A stretch of DNA of 64,000 nucleotides from Sphingomonas sp. Root710 (GCF_001429065.1 NZ_LMIB01000001.1:1532172-1596171); one strand, 5' to 3'. Shown: positions 44,423 through 53,518, counted from the first letter of the stretch. Numbers and translations: made by a program. Notes: a model not told the origin generated them from the letters alone.

Positions 44423-45868
44423 ATGAGCGAAGCGGCGATCCAGGTCCGGCATCTTATCGGGGGCGAATGGCTCGGTTCGGCTGGGGGCGAAGCGCGGACC
44501 AATCCCTCCGATACCAGCGAGCTGGTCGCCACCCTACCCGCAAGCGATGTCGGCATCGTCGATCAGGCCGTCGCCGCGGCGCGCACAGCGCAACCGCTCT
44601 GGGCGAATGCGACCCCGGAATTTCGCGCCGATTGCCTCCACAAGGCCGGTGAGCTGGTTTTGGCGCGCGCCAAGGATCTCGGTCGGCTGCTCAGCCGCGA
44701 GGAGGGCAAGACCCTCGCCGAAGGGATCGGCGAGGTCGTGCGGGCGGGACGGATCCTGCGCTATTTCGCGGGGGAGGCGATCCGCCGCCATGGCATGACG
44801 CTGGACTCGGTGCGGGCCGGTGTCGACGTACAGACCTTCCGCGATCCGCTCGGCGTGGTCGGGCTGATAACCCCGTGGAATTTCCCGATCGCGATTCCGG
44901 CATGGAAGAGTGCCCCGGCGCTGGCCTTCGGCAACACGGTCGTCATGAAACCGGCGAGCCATACCGCCGCCATCGCCGCCACGCTGGCCGCTATCTACGA
45001 AGAAGCGGGCATGCCGCCGGGCGTCTTCAATCTGATCGTCGGCCCGGGCTCGATCGGAGGGGCGCTGGTGCGCCACCCCGGCGTCGACGCGGTCTCGTTC
45101 ACCGGATCGCAGACCGTTGGCGGGATCGTCGCGGCGGATGCCGCAACCCGTCAGGCGCGCTTCCAGCTCGAAATGGGGGGCAAGAACCCGCTGGTCGTCC
45201 TTGATGATGCCGATCTCGACCGGGCGGTGCAGATCGCCGTCGACGGCGCCTTCTTCGGTACCGGGCAACGCTGCACCGCCTCCAGCCGGCTGATCGTCAC
45301 CGACGCCATCCACGATCGCTTCCTCGCCGCGATGGCGTCGCGCATGGACGCGTTGCGCGTCGGTAATGCGCTCGATCCGGAAACCCATATCGGTCCTGCA
45401 GTCAGCGAGACGCAGCAGGCGCAGGACATCGGCTTCGTGGAACGCGCGATCGCGGATGGCGCTCGCCTCATATCGGGCGGTGATCCGGTCGAGTCCAGGA
45501 CGCGGGGGTGGTTCGTCCGCCCGACATTGCTCGCGGACACGACCGCAGAGATGGAGATCAACACCAGCGAAGTGTTCGGCCCCGTCGCGAGCGTGCTGCG
45601 CGTGAAGGATTATGACGCGGCGCTCGAAACCGCCAACCATGGCGAGTTCGGGCTGTCGGCGGGCATCGTCACCCAGTCGCTGAAGCATAGCCGCCACTTC
45701 CAGCGATCGGTGCGCGCGGGCATGGTGATGGTCAATCTTCCAACCGCCGGAGTCGACTATCACGTCCCCTTTGGCGGGATGGGACGATCGAGCTTCGGCT
45801 CGCGCGAACAGGGTTTTGCGGCGGTCGAATTCTACACCCAGATTCGCACCGTATACGCTACTGCCTGA
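44423..45868 (+). CDS. NAD(P)-dependent aldehyde dehydrogenase
   Basis: A 481-residue ALDH. Conserved [20 protein letters not shown] (cofactor), general-base Glu in QLEMGGKNP, catalytic Cys in [11 protein letters not shown], and [14 protein letters not shown]. Best guess is oxidation of a semialdehyde or aromatic aldehyde from the pathway encoded around it. SD GAGGA. A strong stem-loop follows. It is the last gene before the island. Confidence 0.93.
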   Translation: MSEAAIQVRHLIGGEWLGSAGGEARTNPSDTSELVATLPASDVGIVDQAVAAARTAQPLWANATPEFRADCLHKAGELVLARAKDLGRLLSREEGKTLAEGIGEVVRAGRILRYFAGEAIRRHGMTLDSVRAGVDVQTFRDPLGVVGLITPWNFPIAIPAWKSAPALAFGNTVVMKPASHTAAIAATLAAIYEEAGMPPGVFNLIVGPGSIGGALVRHPGVDAVSFTGSQTVGGIVAADAATRQARFQLEMGGKNPLVVLDDADLDRAVQIAVDGAFFGTGQRCTASSRLIVTDAIHDRFLAAMASRMDALRVGNALDPETHIGPAVSETQQAQDIGFVERAIADGARLISGGDPVESRTRGWFVRPTLLADTTAEMEINTSEVFGPVASVLRVKDYDAALETANHGEFGLSAGIVTQSLKHSRHFQRSVRAGMVMVNLPTAGVDYHVPFGGMGRSSFGSREQGFAAVEFYTQIRTVYATA

Positions 45869-45880
45869 GGCTCATCGCTC

Positions 45881-45911
45881 CGCCGGCGCCTTCCTTACGA
45901 AGGCGTCGGCG
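45881..45911 (+). terminator. Stem-loop terminator after the aldehyde dehydrogenase gene
   Basis: A 13-bp stem, CGCCGGCGCCTTC against GAAGGCGTCGGCG with one wobble pair, closes a 5-nt loop. It is 12 bp after the stop. There is no long T-tract, but the stem is very stable. The remaining part of 45912-46100 has nothing I can name. Confidence 0.65.
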
Positions 45912-46100
45912 CCAATATTCGGGCCAAAAATCCGCCGATGTCATCAAGCGCCGCCGCTTCAAGCATCCCGACATTTGGAAGGGATGACATGGGTCGTCCC
46001 GTCACAGACATGGACCTCGCAATCGGACCCGCCCTCTTCGGCCTTCCGGGCGAACAGCTAAACGCGCCGCACGCAGGAAACGCGTTTTTATAATGCTCAA

Positions 46101-46142
46101 GGGGGCTTACAGGACTCGAACCTGTGACCCCCGCATTACGAA
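46101..46142 (-). tRNA. Displaced 3' fragment of tRNA-Thr(CGT), island attachment site
   Basis: The minus strand carries the anticodon loop TTCGTAA with its 3' stem, variable loop, a full T-arm (ACAGG / TTCGAGT / CCTGT) and the 3' acceptor strand. The 5' half and D-arm are missing: after the anticodon loop the sequence no longer pairs with the TGCGG stem. This is the classic footprint of tyrosine-integrase insertion into a tRNA, with crossover in the anticodon loop. The fragment's 3' side faces the chromosome (ALDH), so the island lies to the right. 46143-46340 shows no gene. Confidence 0.78.
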
Positions 46143-46340
46143 GGCTACTGACGAGTTTTCAAACGACGTTATTTTGCAGGCTTTTGCGACTGATACTTAC
46201 ACCGGTTCTCGATAGACCCAGCCCCTACCCAAACTCGGGTAAGGTCGCGACTTCGGGCTTCCCTACTCAAAGTGCCTTGGATGGACGATTTCCAAAATTC
46301 TGCCCTCCTCTATACCTACTATTGTCGGAAGAGGCCTGCT

Positions 46341-47270
46341 TCAGCCAACCTTATCCATCACCCATCTCATAAGCCCGGCATCGAGCGTCATGGCGGCTAT
46401 GCGTTCGGGTCCAAGGACACTGACGCGCGGATCTGACGTTTGAGCCTCGCCAGAATGGAACGCGTAGAACAGGCGCTTGTGCGGCCCGTCTGGCTCAAGC
46501 TGTGATATGTATTGGGTCAACTCGTATGAGCTTGTGGTGGACTTCACCTGCACCATCGCCCGCTCTCCGGTGCTCGGGAGAATGATATCCAGGTCCAAGG
46601 TCTTCTGGGTTCGGCCGAGAATACCGACCCTACGCCAGCCACTCTGAGTGAAAATCAAATCAACCAGAAGCTCGAAGTCATTAGGTTGAAGGCTTCGGAT
46701 TACGGCAAGCGTTGCCTCTTGCATGACAGCCAAGGCAACCTCGGCGACTTCAACCTCGTTCGCCCGGTGACCGTTGACCTTGCGTATAACATAGTCGGGT
46801 CGAGGGACATTGCATGAGGTGCCACGGTAGGCGGCAAGGCTCACGAGATCTCCAGCCAAATTGCCTTTAATCAAGGGCGTGCCATGAATATCGTGGTCGC
46901 GCCATCCGCCAACGAGGGGGCGATAGGTGCTGTCGCCGTCATAGGTGCGCGTCAGATGCCCCCCCGGATCTAGCATGCCCCAAAGCAACCGCTGGCCCGA
47001 AAATGTGATCCAAAGCGTGGAGCCGTCATCCTCCACGAAGAAACGCGTCTCGTTGGCAAACCGTGTCGCTACGCTCGGAGTCCGGCCGTATTCGCGCCAC
47101 ATAGCGGCAAAGCCGTCCCAATCTTTGGCTAGGCAAAGCGCGAAGCCCTGTTCGACATCGGAGCCGAAGCCCATGCGCAAAATGCCGCGTGCAAAGCAAT
47201 CTTCCTCCCACGCGCCGCCTTCGCCTAGCTTGACGTATCGCACGGTCTTAGGGGCAACTGACTCTACCAT
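46341..47270 (-). CDS. Candidate type IV restriction endonuclease (PUA/EVE-like reader plus Mrr-like PD-(D/E)xK)
   Basis: 309 residues from ATG 47270. The N-terminus (VKLGEGGAWEEDCFARGIL, then NETRFFVEDDGSTLWITF) resembles the PUA/EVE-like modified-base reader domain attached to Mrr-like enzymes. The C-terminal third has the nuclease pattern: Glu in NDFELLVDLIF, Asp in KTLDLDIILP and QxK in RAMVQVKS. Modification-dependent restriction of phage DNA is a reasonable proposal but comes from motif memory only. The gene is third in an operon and overlaps the second by 7 bp. Confidence 0.6.
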   Translation of the reverse strand: MVESVAPKTVRYVKLGEGGAWEEDCFARGILRMGFGSDVEQGFALCLAKDWDGFAAMWREYGRTPSVATRFANETRFFVEDDGSTLWITFSGQRLLWGMLDPGGHLTRTYDGDSTYRPLVGGWRDHDIHGTPLIKGNLAGDLVSLAAYRGTSCNVPRPDYVIRKVNGHRANEVEVAEVALAVMQEATLAVIRSLQPNDFELLVDLIFTQSGWRRVGILGRTQKTLDLDIILPSTGERAMVQVKSTTSSYELTQYISQLEPDGPHKRLFYAFHSGEAQTSDPRVSVLGPERIAAMTLDAGLMRWVMDKVG

Positions 47271-47833
47271 GCGGCAAGCGCCTCTGCGAGTTCGCCACGC
47301 AAAGTCCATTTCCAATGCTGACCGTCCAGCTCCTCCTTTCCAGCCGCCTGCTCAGCCTCACAGGCAAGGGCGAAGGTCCAGACGGGTACGCCATGGTGTA
47401 AAGGCGGCTCCCATTCCAATTCTTCCGCGACGTTGCGAGCAAGCAAACCGTACTGACTGTTTGCTGACGACCAGCTTTTATATCCTGCTGCGTTGGCAAG
47501 TTCGGTCGCCGTCATTGTGCGTCCAGGCGCTTTGAAATGCGCCGTAAGCATTGCTCGCTGCCCGTCGGTGATCGAGATGGTTTTCAGCGCCGCTAAATAC
47601 TCTTCTGGCGTGGGGATGCCGCTTTCACCTCTCGCGGCAATCTTAGCGGCCCGCGCAACATCGAGGTCGGCCCTTATCGCGTCGATAGCCGCTCTCTCCG
47701 AATCTCGTTCGGCAACATCACTCGCGATGATGCGCTTTCCCGACTTTGGTTTGCGGAACGCGCGGGCTTGCCACACCGCTCCCTTAGACACACTTGCGAT
47801 CAGATAACGCCCGTAAGCTGTTTGCTTTGCCAT
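47264..47833 (-). CDS. Hypothetical protein with winged-helix-like C-terminal half
   Basis: 189 residues. The N-terminal half is charged and helical. The C-terminal half contains TELANAAGYKSWSSANSQYG followed by LLARNVAEELEWEP, which resembles a small helical/wHTH domain seen beside HNH and other restriction nucleases. It overlaps the candidate type IV nuclease gene and is probably its partner or a specificity/regulatory subunit. Function not established. Confidence 0.6.
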   Translation of the reverse strand: MAKQTAYGRYLIASVSKGAVWQARAFRKPKSGKRIIASDVAERDSERAAIDAIRADLDVARAAKIAARGESGIPTPEEYLAALKTISITDGQRAMLTAHFKAPGRTMTATELANAAGYKSWSSANSQYGLLARNVAEELEWEPPLHHGVPVWTFALACEAEQAAGKEELDGQHWKWTLRGELAEALAAW

Positions 47834-47845
47834 GATTGTTTCCCC

Positions 47846-48301
47846 CTATGCTCTTTCCGCAAGAGCGACTCTCATCGACGCGACGGTCTGAGCGGCCATT
47901 ATTCCATGCCAGTCACCACCTTCCTTGAACCACCCGAGAAGGGTGGCAGAAGGATCGCCAGTGACAGTGCGGACGCGCTTGGTGAGGCCGGCCCACGCGC
48001 CCTTAAGCTGGGCGTTAGAGTCGCCAGTCAGTGCACCAATGTGTGACATCATGAAATCGCCATCGCGCTTCACGATCTCTGCGAGAATTGCCATGCTCTT
48101 CTCATTGCAATTGTTGAGAAAGGCTTTTGCTCCAGACACATTGAGCTTGGCGAGCCCTGTTTCGGGACGATCCGTCGCTCCCGTTCCGACGTCCATCAGC
48201 GCGCCCATTTGGCTCTCGATATAGGACATGATCGCCTGACGCGCGGCCGGCTCAAACCCGTTTATAGCGCTGAATGGAATCAAGACACCTGCAGTGCTCA
48301 T
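47846..48301 (-). CDS. Hypothetical helical protein, first gene of the restriction-like operon
   Basis: 151 residues, predicted mostly alpha-helical, no signal peptide or TM segment, no family recognised. Only 12 bp separate it from the next gene, so all three genes (48301 to 46341) form one unit. Tightly coupled to a candidate nuclease, it could be an accessory or control protein. Confidence 0.6.
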   Translation of the reverse strand: MSTAGVLIPFSAINGFEPAARQAIMSYIESQMGALMDVGTGATDRPETGLAKLNVSGAKAFLNNCNEKSMAILAEIVKRDGDFMMSHIGALTGDSNAQLKGAWAGLTKRVRTVTGDPSATLLGWFKEGGDWHGIMAAQTVASMRVALAERA

Positions 48302-48535
48302 CTCGCGTTTCCTTCCGTTTCATCCATTGACGTTCCATTACGTGCATTCTTGTGCATCTCAAGCGTGGGAAGGTCAACAAAGAAAACGCATTTGGTGGAT
48401 TTTCGTGATATTAAGTGACTTTTCGAGCAATTAGGTGGCGCGCCCTTCACTGAGGTTTTAAGATAGGACGGAACTGGAAAAGCGACATGCGCAGCACCTA
48501 CATAATGTCGGGTCGGCGCAATATGGAGGAAAGCC

Positions 48536-49276
48536 GTGGTCGATGACGATCGCGTCAATGTAGTGAAGGGGTTGCTTTTCGAACACATGAAAAGCCCGTC
48601 CCTGCGCCACATCAAAGACCCATACGTGGTCATCAAGCTCGCGCAGGACATCGTTAAGAAGCTTGATCGAGGGAACTCGGCGTGGACCAAGTGGAATGGC
48701 CCCCGCGAGCAACTCGTGAAATCAGCTATCGCGTGCTGGGTGCCAGCCGCCGACTTGCGCGACCATTTAAACCGCATGGAAGGCCCTGCCCTCTCGACAA
48801 GCGATGTAGAGCAACGGCTCCGTGCCTTTGCCGAGGAACGATATTCCGATTTCGCCCGCGATGAATTTCGGCCCGGATGCCTCGCAATTTATGAGGCCGA
48901 GAAGGCAGACGGCACTGAAATGCCCGCGATCATTGGCGTTCTCCAGGAACACGTTGAGCGCGAGGAAGAGCGCCTTCGCGTTGAGCAGGAGGCCCGCTAC
49001 CAAGAACTGAAGCGCCGAGAGCAGGCCGCAGCTGAAAACCGCCTGTTATCAGGAGCAGACTGCAAATGGACGCCGTGGCCGAAAACCAAAGACGTCTACT
49101 GTCGCGTTAGCGGGCGACTCTTCCGCCTATCGCCCGGACCTGACAAGCGGCTTGATCTGTATGAGGTGGAATCCGTTGAAGCGGCTGGTGGCGAGCTGAT
49201 GGGACGATACTTGAAACGCGGAGATGCTACCAAGGCCGTTGAGTTGATCGCCTATCAACATACTGCCCGCCGATGA
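48536..49276 (+). CDS. Hypothetical charged protein with coiled coil
   Basis: 246 residues with GTG start and strong SD TGGAGGAAA. The middle is a long charged helix (VEREEERLRVEQEARYQELK), followed by a beta-rich C-terminal domain (WTPWPKTKDVYCRVSGRLFR). Divergent from the three-gene restriction-like operon and inside the island. No family recognised; could be an island regulator or defence-associated protein. Confidence 0.6.
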   Translation: MVDDDRVNVVKGLLFEHMKSPSLRHIKDPYVVIKLAQDIVKKLDRGNSAWTKWNGPREQLVKSAIACWVPAADLRDHLNRMEGPALSTSDVEQRLRAFAEERYSDFARDEFRPGCLAIYEAEKADGTEMPAIIGVLQEHVEREEERLRVEQEARYQELKRREQAAAENRLLSGADCKWTPWPKTKDVYCRVSGRLFRLSPGPDKRLDLYEVESVEAAGGELMGRYLKRGDATKAVELIAYQHTARR

Positions 49277-49370
49277 TCTTCTGATTGCACCTCCCTGCAT
49301 CCGCGCGCCCTCGGACAGGTTGCCGGGCTAGTTGGCGCAGGCGCCGATCTCTGAAATTCGGTTTCTAAGC

Positions 49371-49500
49371 CCCCCTCAGACGGCGACATGGCCAGTTGGC
49401 CCTCTCGGGGGCACGGGAATGATGGACGGCCCCACAGGCGCCCTTACGGAGCAAATAACGCGGGCCTGATCTGTCGAGATCGGATTGCGATAATCCGCTT
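49371..49500. other. Intergenic region with short stem-loops
   Basis: Between 49277 and 49550 no ORF is convincing. A CCCCC...GGGGG pair at about 49371-49413 and a clean hairpin CGGATT/AATCCG at 49481-49497 are visible. They may belong to a small RNA or a terminator after the 246-residue gene. Confidence 0.3.
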
Positions 49501-49550
49501 GCAGGGTCTATCCACCAAAAAGGCAGAAGTCCCTGCGAGCATTTTATAGA

Positions 49551-49832
49551 TTAGTTTAGCACGTAACCCGCGATCGGGTCTTTCCGCCAGAAGGGCTTAT
49601 CAGAAGCATCCTTGAGAGGCTTTTTCAGCAATATCCCAATGAACCCTTTCTTCAGGTCAGGAGCGATCATGTGGACGCTGGCCACGATCTGATCGCCTGC
49701 GGTCATTTCAGCCTCGATGCAGGCGTATATCAGGGCATTGCAGCACTCTCGTTTGTTCGGCCGCTCATTGGCCCCCAAGATTGCTTCCGCGGTCTCCTTG
49801 ATCGCCTCTAGGTCAAATTTCTGCATGTTCAT
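49551..49832 (-). CDS. Small hypothetical protein downstream of the integrase
   Basis: 93 residues from ATG 49832 (ATG 49826 also possible). Sequence such as AEAILGANERPNKRECCNAL and ASVHMIAPDLKKGFIGILLK shows a helix then two strands. The open frame runs to 50039 but that part overlaps the integrase and looks non-coding. It follows the integrase in the same direction. No family recognised. Confidence 0.55.
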   Translation of the reverse strand: MNMQKFDLEAIKETAEAILGANERPNKRECCNALIYACIEAEMTAGDQIVASVHMIAPDLKKGFIGILLKKPLKDASDKPFWRKDPIAGYVLN

Positions 49833-49920
49833 TTCATTCTCGATTTTTAAGTTGGAAATTGCGGGGGACGCGATTGCACACGCCCCCCAAGGTGTCCGCA
49901 TCATGATTGCGGTAGTATTA

Positions 49921-51087
49921 TTAGCCGGCAGAGGCCCAATCGACCTGTAGCTTGGCCGCACCCGCCTCGACGGCCGCCAGGAGGGTAGCGTTCGCCAGAT
50001 GGCCGTAGCGCATGGTCGATTTGTGATCGGCATGACCAAGCACCTTGCCTACCGCATAGAGGTCGATTCCGGCGTTGATCATAAACGATGCGGCCGAGTG
50101 CCGAAGGTCGTGGATTCGAAGATCCGACAACCTGGCATCCCTTCGCGCCTTATCCCAACCGTGCTTGATGGACACGAAGGGTTTCAGCGTTTCCGGGTTC
50201 GGGATCAGATAAGGGCAGTCCTTGAACCTAGGCAGTTGTTCGATGACGCCTATAGCTGGTTGCGACAGCGGAACATGCCGCGGCTTCCCGGTTTTGGAGT
50301 CCGGAATTAGCCAGGACCGCCGATCGATGTGGACGTGTTCCCACTTGGCGTTCAGTAGTTCGGAAACACGTGCCCCCGTCAGCAATAGCAGCCCAACGAT
50401 ATGCTTGAGCTGCGTGTTTCGGGACGCCTCTACGGCGACATGCAGCCGCTTGGCCTCTGCGGTTGTCAGGAAGCGCTCTACGGCGTTGTTGAACTTGCGG
50501 CGGGGTATCCCCCTGACCGGGTTCTTTTCGCTTCCCATGATGCCCCAGCGGCTGGCTAGCTCGAACGATCGGCTGAAGATCACGCGGATTTTCTCGACGG
50601 TCGCCGGAGCCAACCCCTCGTCGGCCTTAACGGCAAGCCATTTCGCGACATCCTGTTGGTGGATCTCGGTCAGCTTGAGCTTGCCCCAGCGCGGAACGAT
50701 GTGCCGGCGGACATACATTTCGGTTGTATCGTAGGAGCGCTGATATGTCTTGGCGTGTTCGAGATGTTGTTTGGCCAGCACCGCATAGGTCGGCACCGCG
50801 CGCTTCTCTTCTTTCTTAGCGGCTGGATCGCCACCAAGGGTCACTTCCGAACGGAGCCGCTTTGCCTCCTTTTTGGCCTGATCGAAGGTGATGTCGCCGT
50901 AGGCACCGATCTTATGCTGCCGTTGGCGCCTGGCCTGATCGAAGAATCGCAGATAATACGTTTTTCCTCCGGATGATCGGACTTCCAGGCAAAATCCGGT
51001 GACGATTTCGTCCCAGAGCACAATCTTCTTTTTGCCCGGTTCGCAATAAGCGGTGAGGCAAGTGTTAGCATCAAGTTTCACCTTCAT
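49921..51087 (-). CDS. Tyrosine-recombinase integrase
   Basis: A 388-residue phage-type integrase. N-terminal arm-binding DUF4102-like domain (VTGFCLEVRSSGGKTYYLRF), core-binding SAM-like domain near 95-185, and a C-terminal catalytic domain with Arg (TGARVSELLNAKW), H-x-x-R (IHDLRHSAASF), His (VLGHADH) and nucleophile Tyr (TMRYGHL). It very likely drove insertion into tRNA-Thr(CGT), whose fragment is at 46101. Confidence 0.94.
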   Translation of the reverse strand: MKVKLDANTCLTAYCEPGKKKIVLWDEIVTGFCLEVRSSGGKTYYLRFFDQARRQRQHKIGAYGDITFDQAKKEAKRLRSEVTLGGDPAAKKEEKRAVPTYAVLAKQHLEHAKTYQRSYDTTEMYVRRHIVPRWGKLKLTEIHQQDVAKWLAVKADEGLAPATVEKIRVIFSRSFELASRWGIMGSEKNPVRGIPRRKFNNAVERFLTTAEAKRLHVAVEASRNTQLKHIVGLLLLTGARVSELLNAKWEHVHIDRRSWLIPDSKTGKPRHVPLSQPAIGVIEQLPRFKDCPYLIPNPETLKPFVSIKHGWDKARRDARLSDLRIHDLRHSAASFMINAGIDLYAVGKVLGHADHKSTMRYGHLANATLLAAVEAGAAKLQVDWASAG

Positions 51088-51165
51088 GGTGTCTCCTTTT
51101 CATAGGCGTGATGAGTGGTTGACCGGCGCGCAGGACGCGGCCGGATCGGTGATTGGAAATCGGCT

Positions 51166-51274
51166 GCAGGTGGGGGGATGGGGTAGCGGCAAAGGCAACT
51201 TCCCGAGGGCGGCCTAGCCCGACCTCAGCAGCGGGATGAGGCAACGAGATTGCCGCCCCATCCCCCCACCTTGC
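51166..51274. repeat. Long inverted repeat between integrase and VapE-like gene
   Basis: Left arm 51166-51192 and right arm 51250-51274 are inverted copies of about 25 bp, both containing GGTGGGGGGATGGGG (or complement), with small indels. The 57-bp loop has further GCAA/TTGC pairing. The right arm ends 3 bp after the VapE-like stop. It could be a terminator, a structured RNA or a site for the element's replication. Confidence 0.55.
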
Positions 51275-51277
51275 ATG

Positions 51278-52585
51278 CTAGAACTTGTCCTCGGGATCGG
51301 GCCCCGGACGGTTGCCGCGCGCGAGGGGCTCGAAGGTCAGACCGCCGGCAATCGGTACACGCCAACGGTCCCTACCCTTTACGCGCTTTGGATCGCCGAG
51401 CAGTTCGCGCAGGACGGTGCCGCATTCCTTGCACTGTCTGTTCGACGGATTGGTGATGCCCATGGCCTTGAGCACCTCGATCGCAGTCATGTATTTCGCG
51501 TCCGAGCCGATCCGGTCGTGGTCGATGAAATCGCCCAGCCGTTCCTCGATAGCGCTGACACTGCGATGCCGGACATTGTATTCAGCCAGCTGCTTTTCCT
51601 CGTCACTGGTGAGCCACCACTGTGCGCCGTTGTCGAGATCGCATTGGAGCTGCGCGAAGAGCTGTTGCATGTCAGTCTTGTGGTGGAAATCGAGCTTTTC
51701 GACCGCGATCGTCCAGAACCGCGTGTTCCCGGTCGCGTCGACAAGGAAGTTCTCGTCGTTGACCGTCGCGGCGAAGACAGTGCGGCGATCGAGCTCGACG
51801 TCGCTGCGGGCATAGGGCGGGCGCAGCTTGTCGCAATCGTTGGTCAGGAAGCCCTTTAGCCGCGCCACGTCTTTGCGGAACGAGCTGTCAAGTTCACCGA
51901 TTTCGGTGATCAGGTGCGATATGGCCCCGAGGATCGAGTCCTTGTTGGCTGCATCAAGATGGTGGTCGCGCTTGATGAAGTCGTTGCGCATCTGACCATC
52001 GGGTAGCAGGCTCGCGACCCAGCTAGTCTTGCCGATGCCCTGCGGCCCCTGCAGCGTCAAAACGCCTCGGCAGTGAAAGCGCCTGTCCAGGGTTGCCGCC
52101 GCAGTCACGCTCAGCATCCAGCGCCGCAGCAGAATATCTTTGAGGCCGGCGGGATAGTCCTGGGCCGCCTGCACCGTTGCGTAAAACGCAGGCAGTCTGT
52201 CGGTGCCGTCCCAAGGCTTGCTGGTGATCCAGTCGGCGACCGGGTTGTGCCGGTTTCGATTGGCGATTTCGTAGATGAAGGGCAGCAGCCACTGACCCTG
52301 TATCCGGTTCAGGTTGGCGATACTGGCGATATCGTTTGTGCTGGCGGCACTGCCATCGGTCCACTGCACGACCACGCGCTTCTTGATCACGTCGAACCGG
52401 GCGGAAATGCTGGTTTCCGCGAGCAGGTGCGTGACATTGTTGAGCGTGAGCGGCGGGGTGTTCGATAACGGTGGCGGCGCATCGGGAAAAGCGTTGGGAT
52501 CGAGCCGGCGCGCCTGTCGGGCGGCGGGCTGTGATGATCCGGTGGAGCTCTCGGAAGAGAAGACCTCCATGGTATTGGTACTCAT
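51278..52585 (-). CDS. VapE/VirE-domain P-loop protein (satellite replication helicase-like)
   Basis: 435 residues. The N-terminal region resembles the helper domain of VapE proteins (WDGTDRLPAFYATVQ). Walker A is GPQGIGKTS at 180-188, followed by EIGELDSSFRKDVARLKGFL, a typical VirE (PF05272) segment, and FAATVNDENFLVDATGNTRFW. Such proteins serve as replication initiator/helicases in phages and phage satellites. Its position next to an integrase supports a satellite-type element. Confidence 0.85.
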   Translation of the reverse strand: MSTNTMEVFSSESSTGSSQPAARQARRLDPNAFPDAPPPLSNTPPLTLNNVTHLLAETSISARFDVIKKRVVVQWTDGSAASTNDIASIANLNRIQGQWLLPFIYEIANRNRHNPVADWITSKPWDGTDRLPAFYATVQAAQDYPAGLKDILLRRWMLSVTAAATLDRRFHCRGVLTLQGPQGIGKTSWVASLLPDGQMRNDFIKRDHHLDAANKDSILGAISHLITEIGELDSSFRKDVARLKGFLTNDCDKLRPPYARSDVELDRRTVFAATVNDENFLVDATGNTRFWTIAVEKLDFHHKTDMQQLFAQLQCDLDNGAQWWLTSDEEKQLAEYNVRHRSVSAIEERLGDFIDHDRIGSDAKYMTAIEVLKAMGITNPSNRQCKECGTVLRELLGDPKRVKGRDRWRVPIAGGLTFEPLARGNRPGPDPEDKF

Positions 52586-52666
52586 AACTATTCTCTTGGG
52601 AAATTTGGGGGGAATGCCGCGATGGACGCTCCCCAGTAGTTGATTGAAACGGCAGAGCGGTTGGGC

Positions 52667-52972
52667 TTAGTGCACCGTGACTTTGCCCCAACGGAGCCAA
52701 GGGGCCTCGGTCCCAGCTTCGAAGTCGCTGAGCCAATTCCACCAGCGATCGTTGCCCAATAGGTCGTTTCGGTCGCACCACGCCGTTGCCGCACGCGTGC
52801 TGCCCATCAGGTCAGTTAGAATTTCGAGGATTTCGGGCCGGTCGTATCCCGATCGCGCGAGAAGGCAGATTATTTCGTCGAGGGTCTCTTCATTCGCGCG
52901 GGCCAGTTCGGCCTTAAGACCCCTCGCCATTTCGGCGTAGTTGAGCACGTTGCCCGGAACATTATCTAGCAT
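52667..52972 (-). CDS. Small hypothetical protein upstream of the VapE-like gene
   Basis: 101 residues, acidic and helical (GLKAELARANEETLDEIICL), with a Trp-rich C-terminus (RWWNWLSDFEAGTEAPWLRW). SD AAGGAG is excellent. Same direction as the VapE-like gene with an 81-bp gap. The 294 bp before it (52973-53266) hold a TTCGCGAA-type palindrome near 53130, a possible operator, and no gene. Confidence 0.6.
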   Translation of the reverse strand: MLDNVPGNVLNYAEMARGLKAELARANEETLDEIICLLARSGYDRPEILEILTDLMGSTRAATAWCDRNDLLGNDRWWNWLSDFEAGTEAPWLRWGKVTVH

Positions 52973-53266
52973 GATTTTCTCCTTTTTTTGCTAGTGACAC
53001 CCCCGAGCTATGAAGTGATCGTCGCGCGGTCAACGGCCACTCGGGCCCGGATTTTCGCGTTTATTGGGACTACGCCTTTTGCCGTGATGAAAATATATTT
53101 TGGGTACAAAGTGGCTTAAACCTGTTCGAAATTCGCGAACCAGTTTTATGAACTTAATCGTGGATGCAGCGATGGCGCGACGGTTGGTGGTGAGCGCCGG
53201 TGCCGCAGTCCCTCGTCAACCAACAGCGCGAATCAGATCGCTCAACGGTGACCGATTCGCCTTAGC

Positions 53267-53518
53267 CTAGCCGTCGCGCCGGCTCTTCATCACCGTGCCC
53301 ACGATGAAGAATGCCAGGACCGTTACAAGCGTGGCGACAAGGTGGTGGTCGAGCATGAAGCAGACCAACAGATAGACGAGGAAGCCGAACGTCTCCTTCG
53401 GCCTGATCGCGGCACAGATGATCAACGTCAGTAGATAGACCGCTACGATTGCCGCGAGCGTCACCCGGAGCATGGCCAACACAATCGACGCGGCGAGGAT
53501 GTAGCCGATCAACTTCAT
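53267..53518 (-). CDS. Small membrane protein
   Basis: 83 residues from ATG 53518 with two or three hydrophobic segments (ILAASIVLAMLRVTLAAIVA, FLVYLLVCFMLDHHLVATLV). The ATG overlaps the stop of a 50-codon ORF just upstream. No family recognised. Holin-like size, but there are no lysis genes nearby. Confidence 0.55.
   Translation of the reverse strand: MKLIGYILAASIVLAMLRVTLAAIVAVYLLTLIICAAIRPKETFGFLVYLLVCFMLDHHLVATLVTVLAFFIVGTVMKSRRDG

Noticed and set aside
46101-46178. Complete tRNA gene on the minus strand
   Set aside because: No D-arm, no 5' acceptor strand and no pairing 5' anticodon stem; only the 3' part is tRNA.
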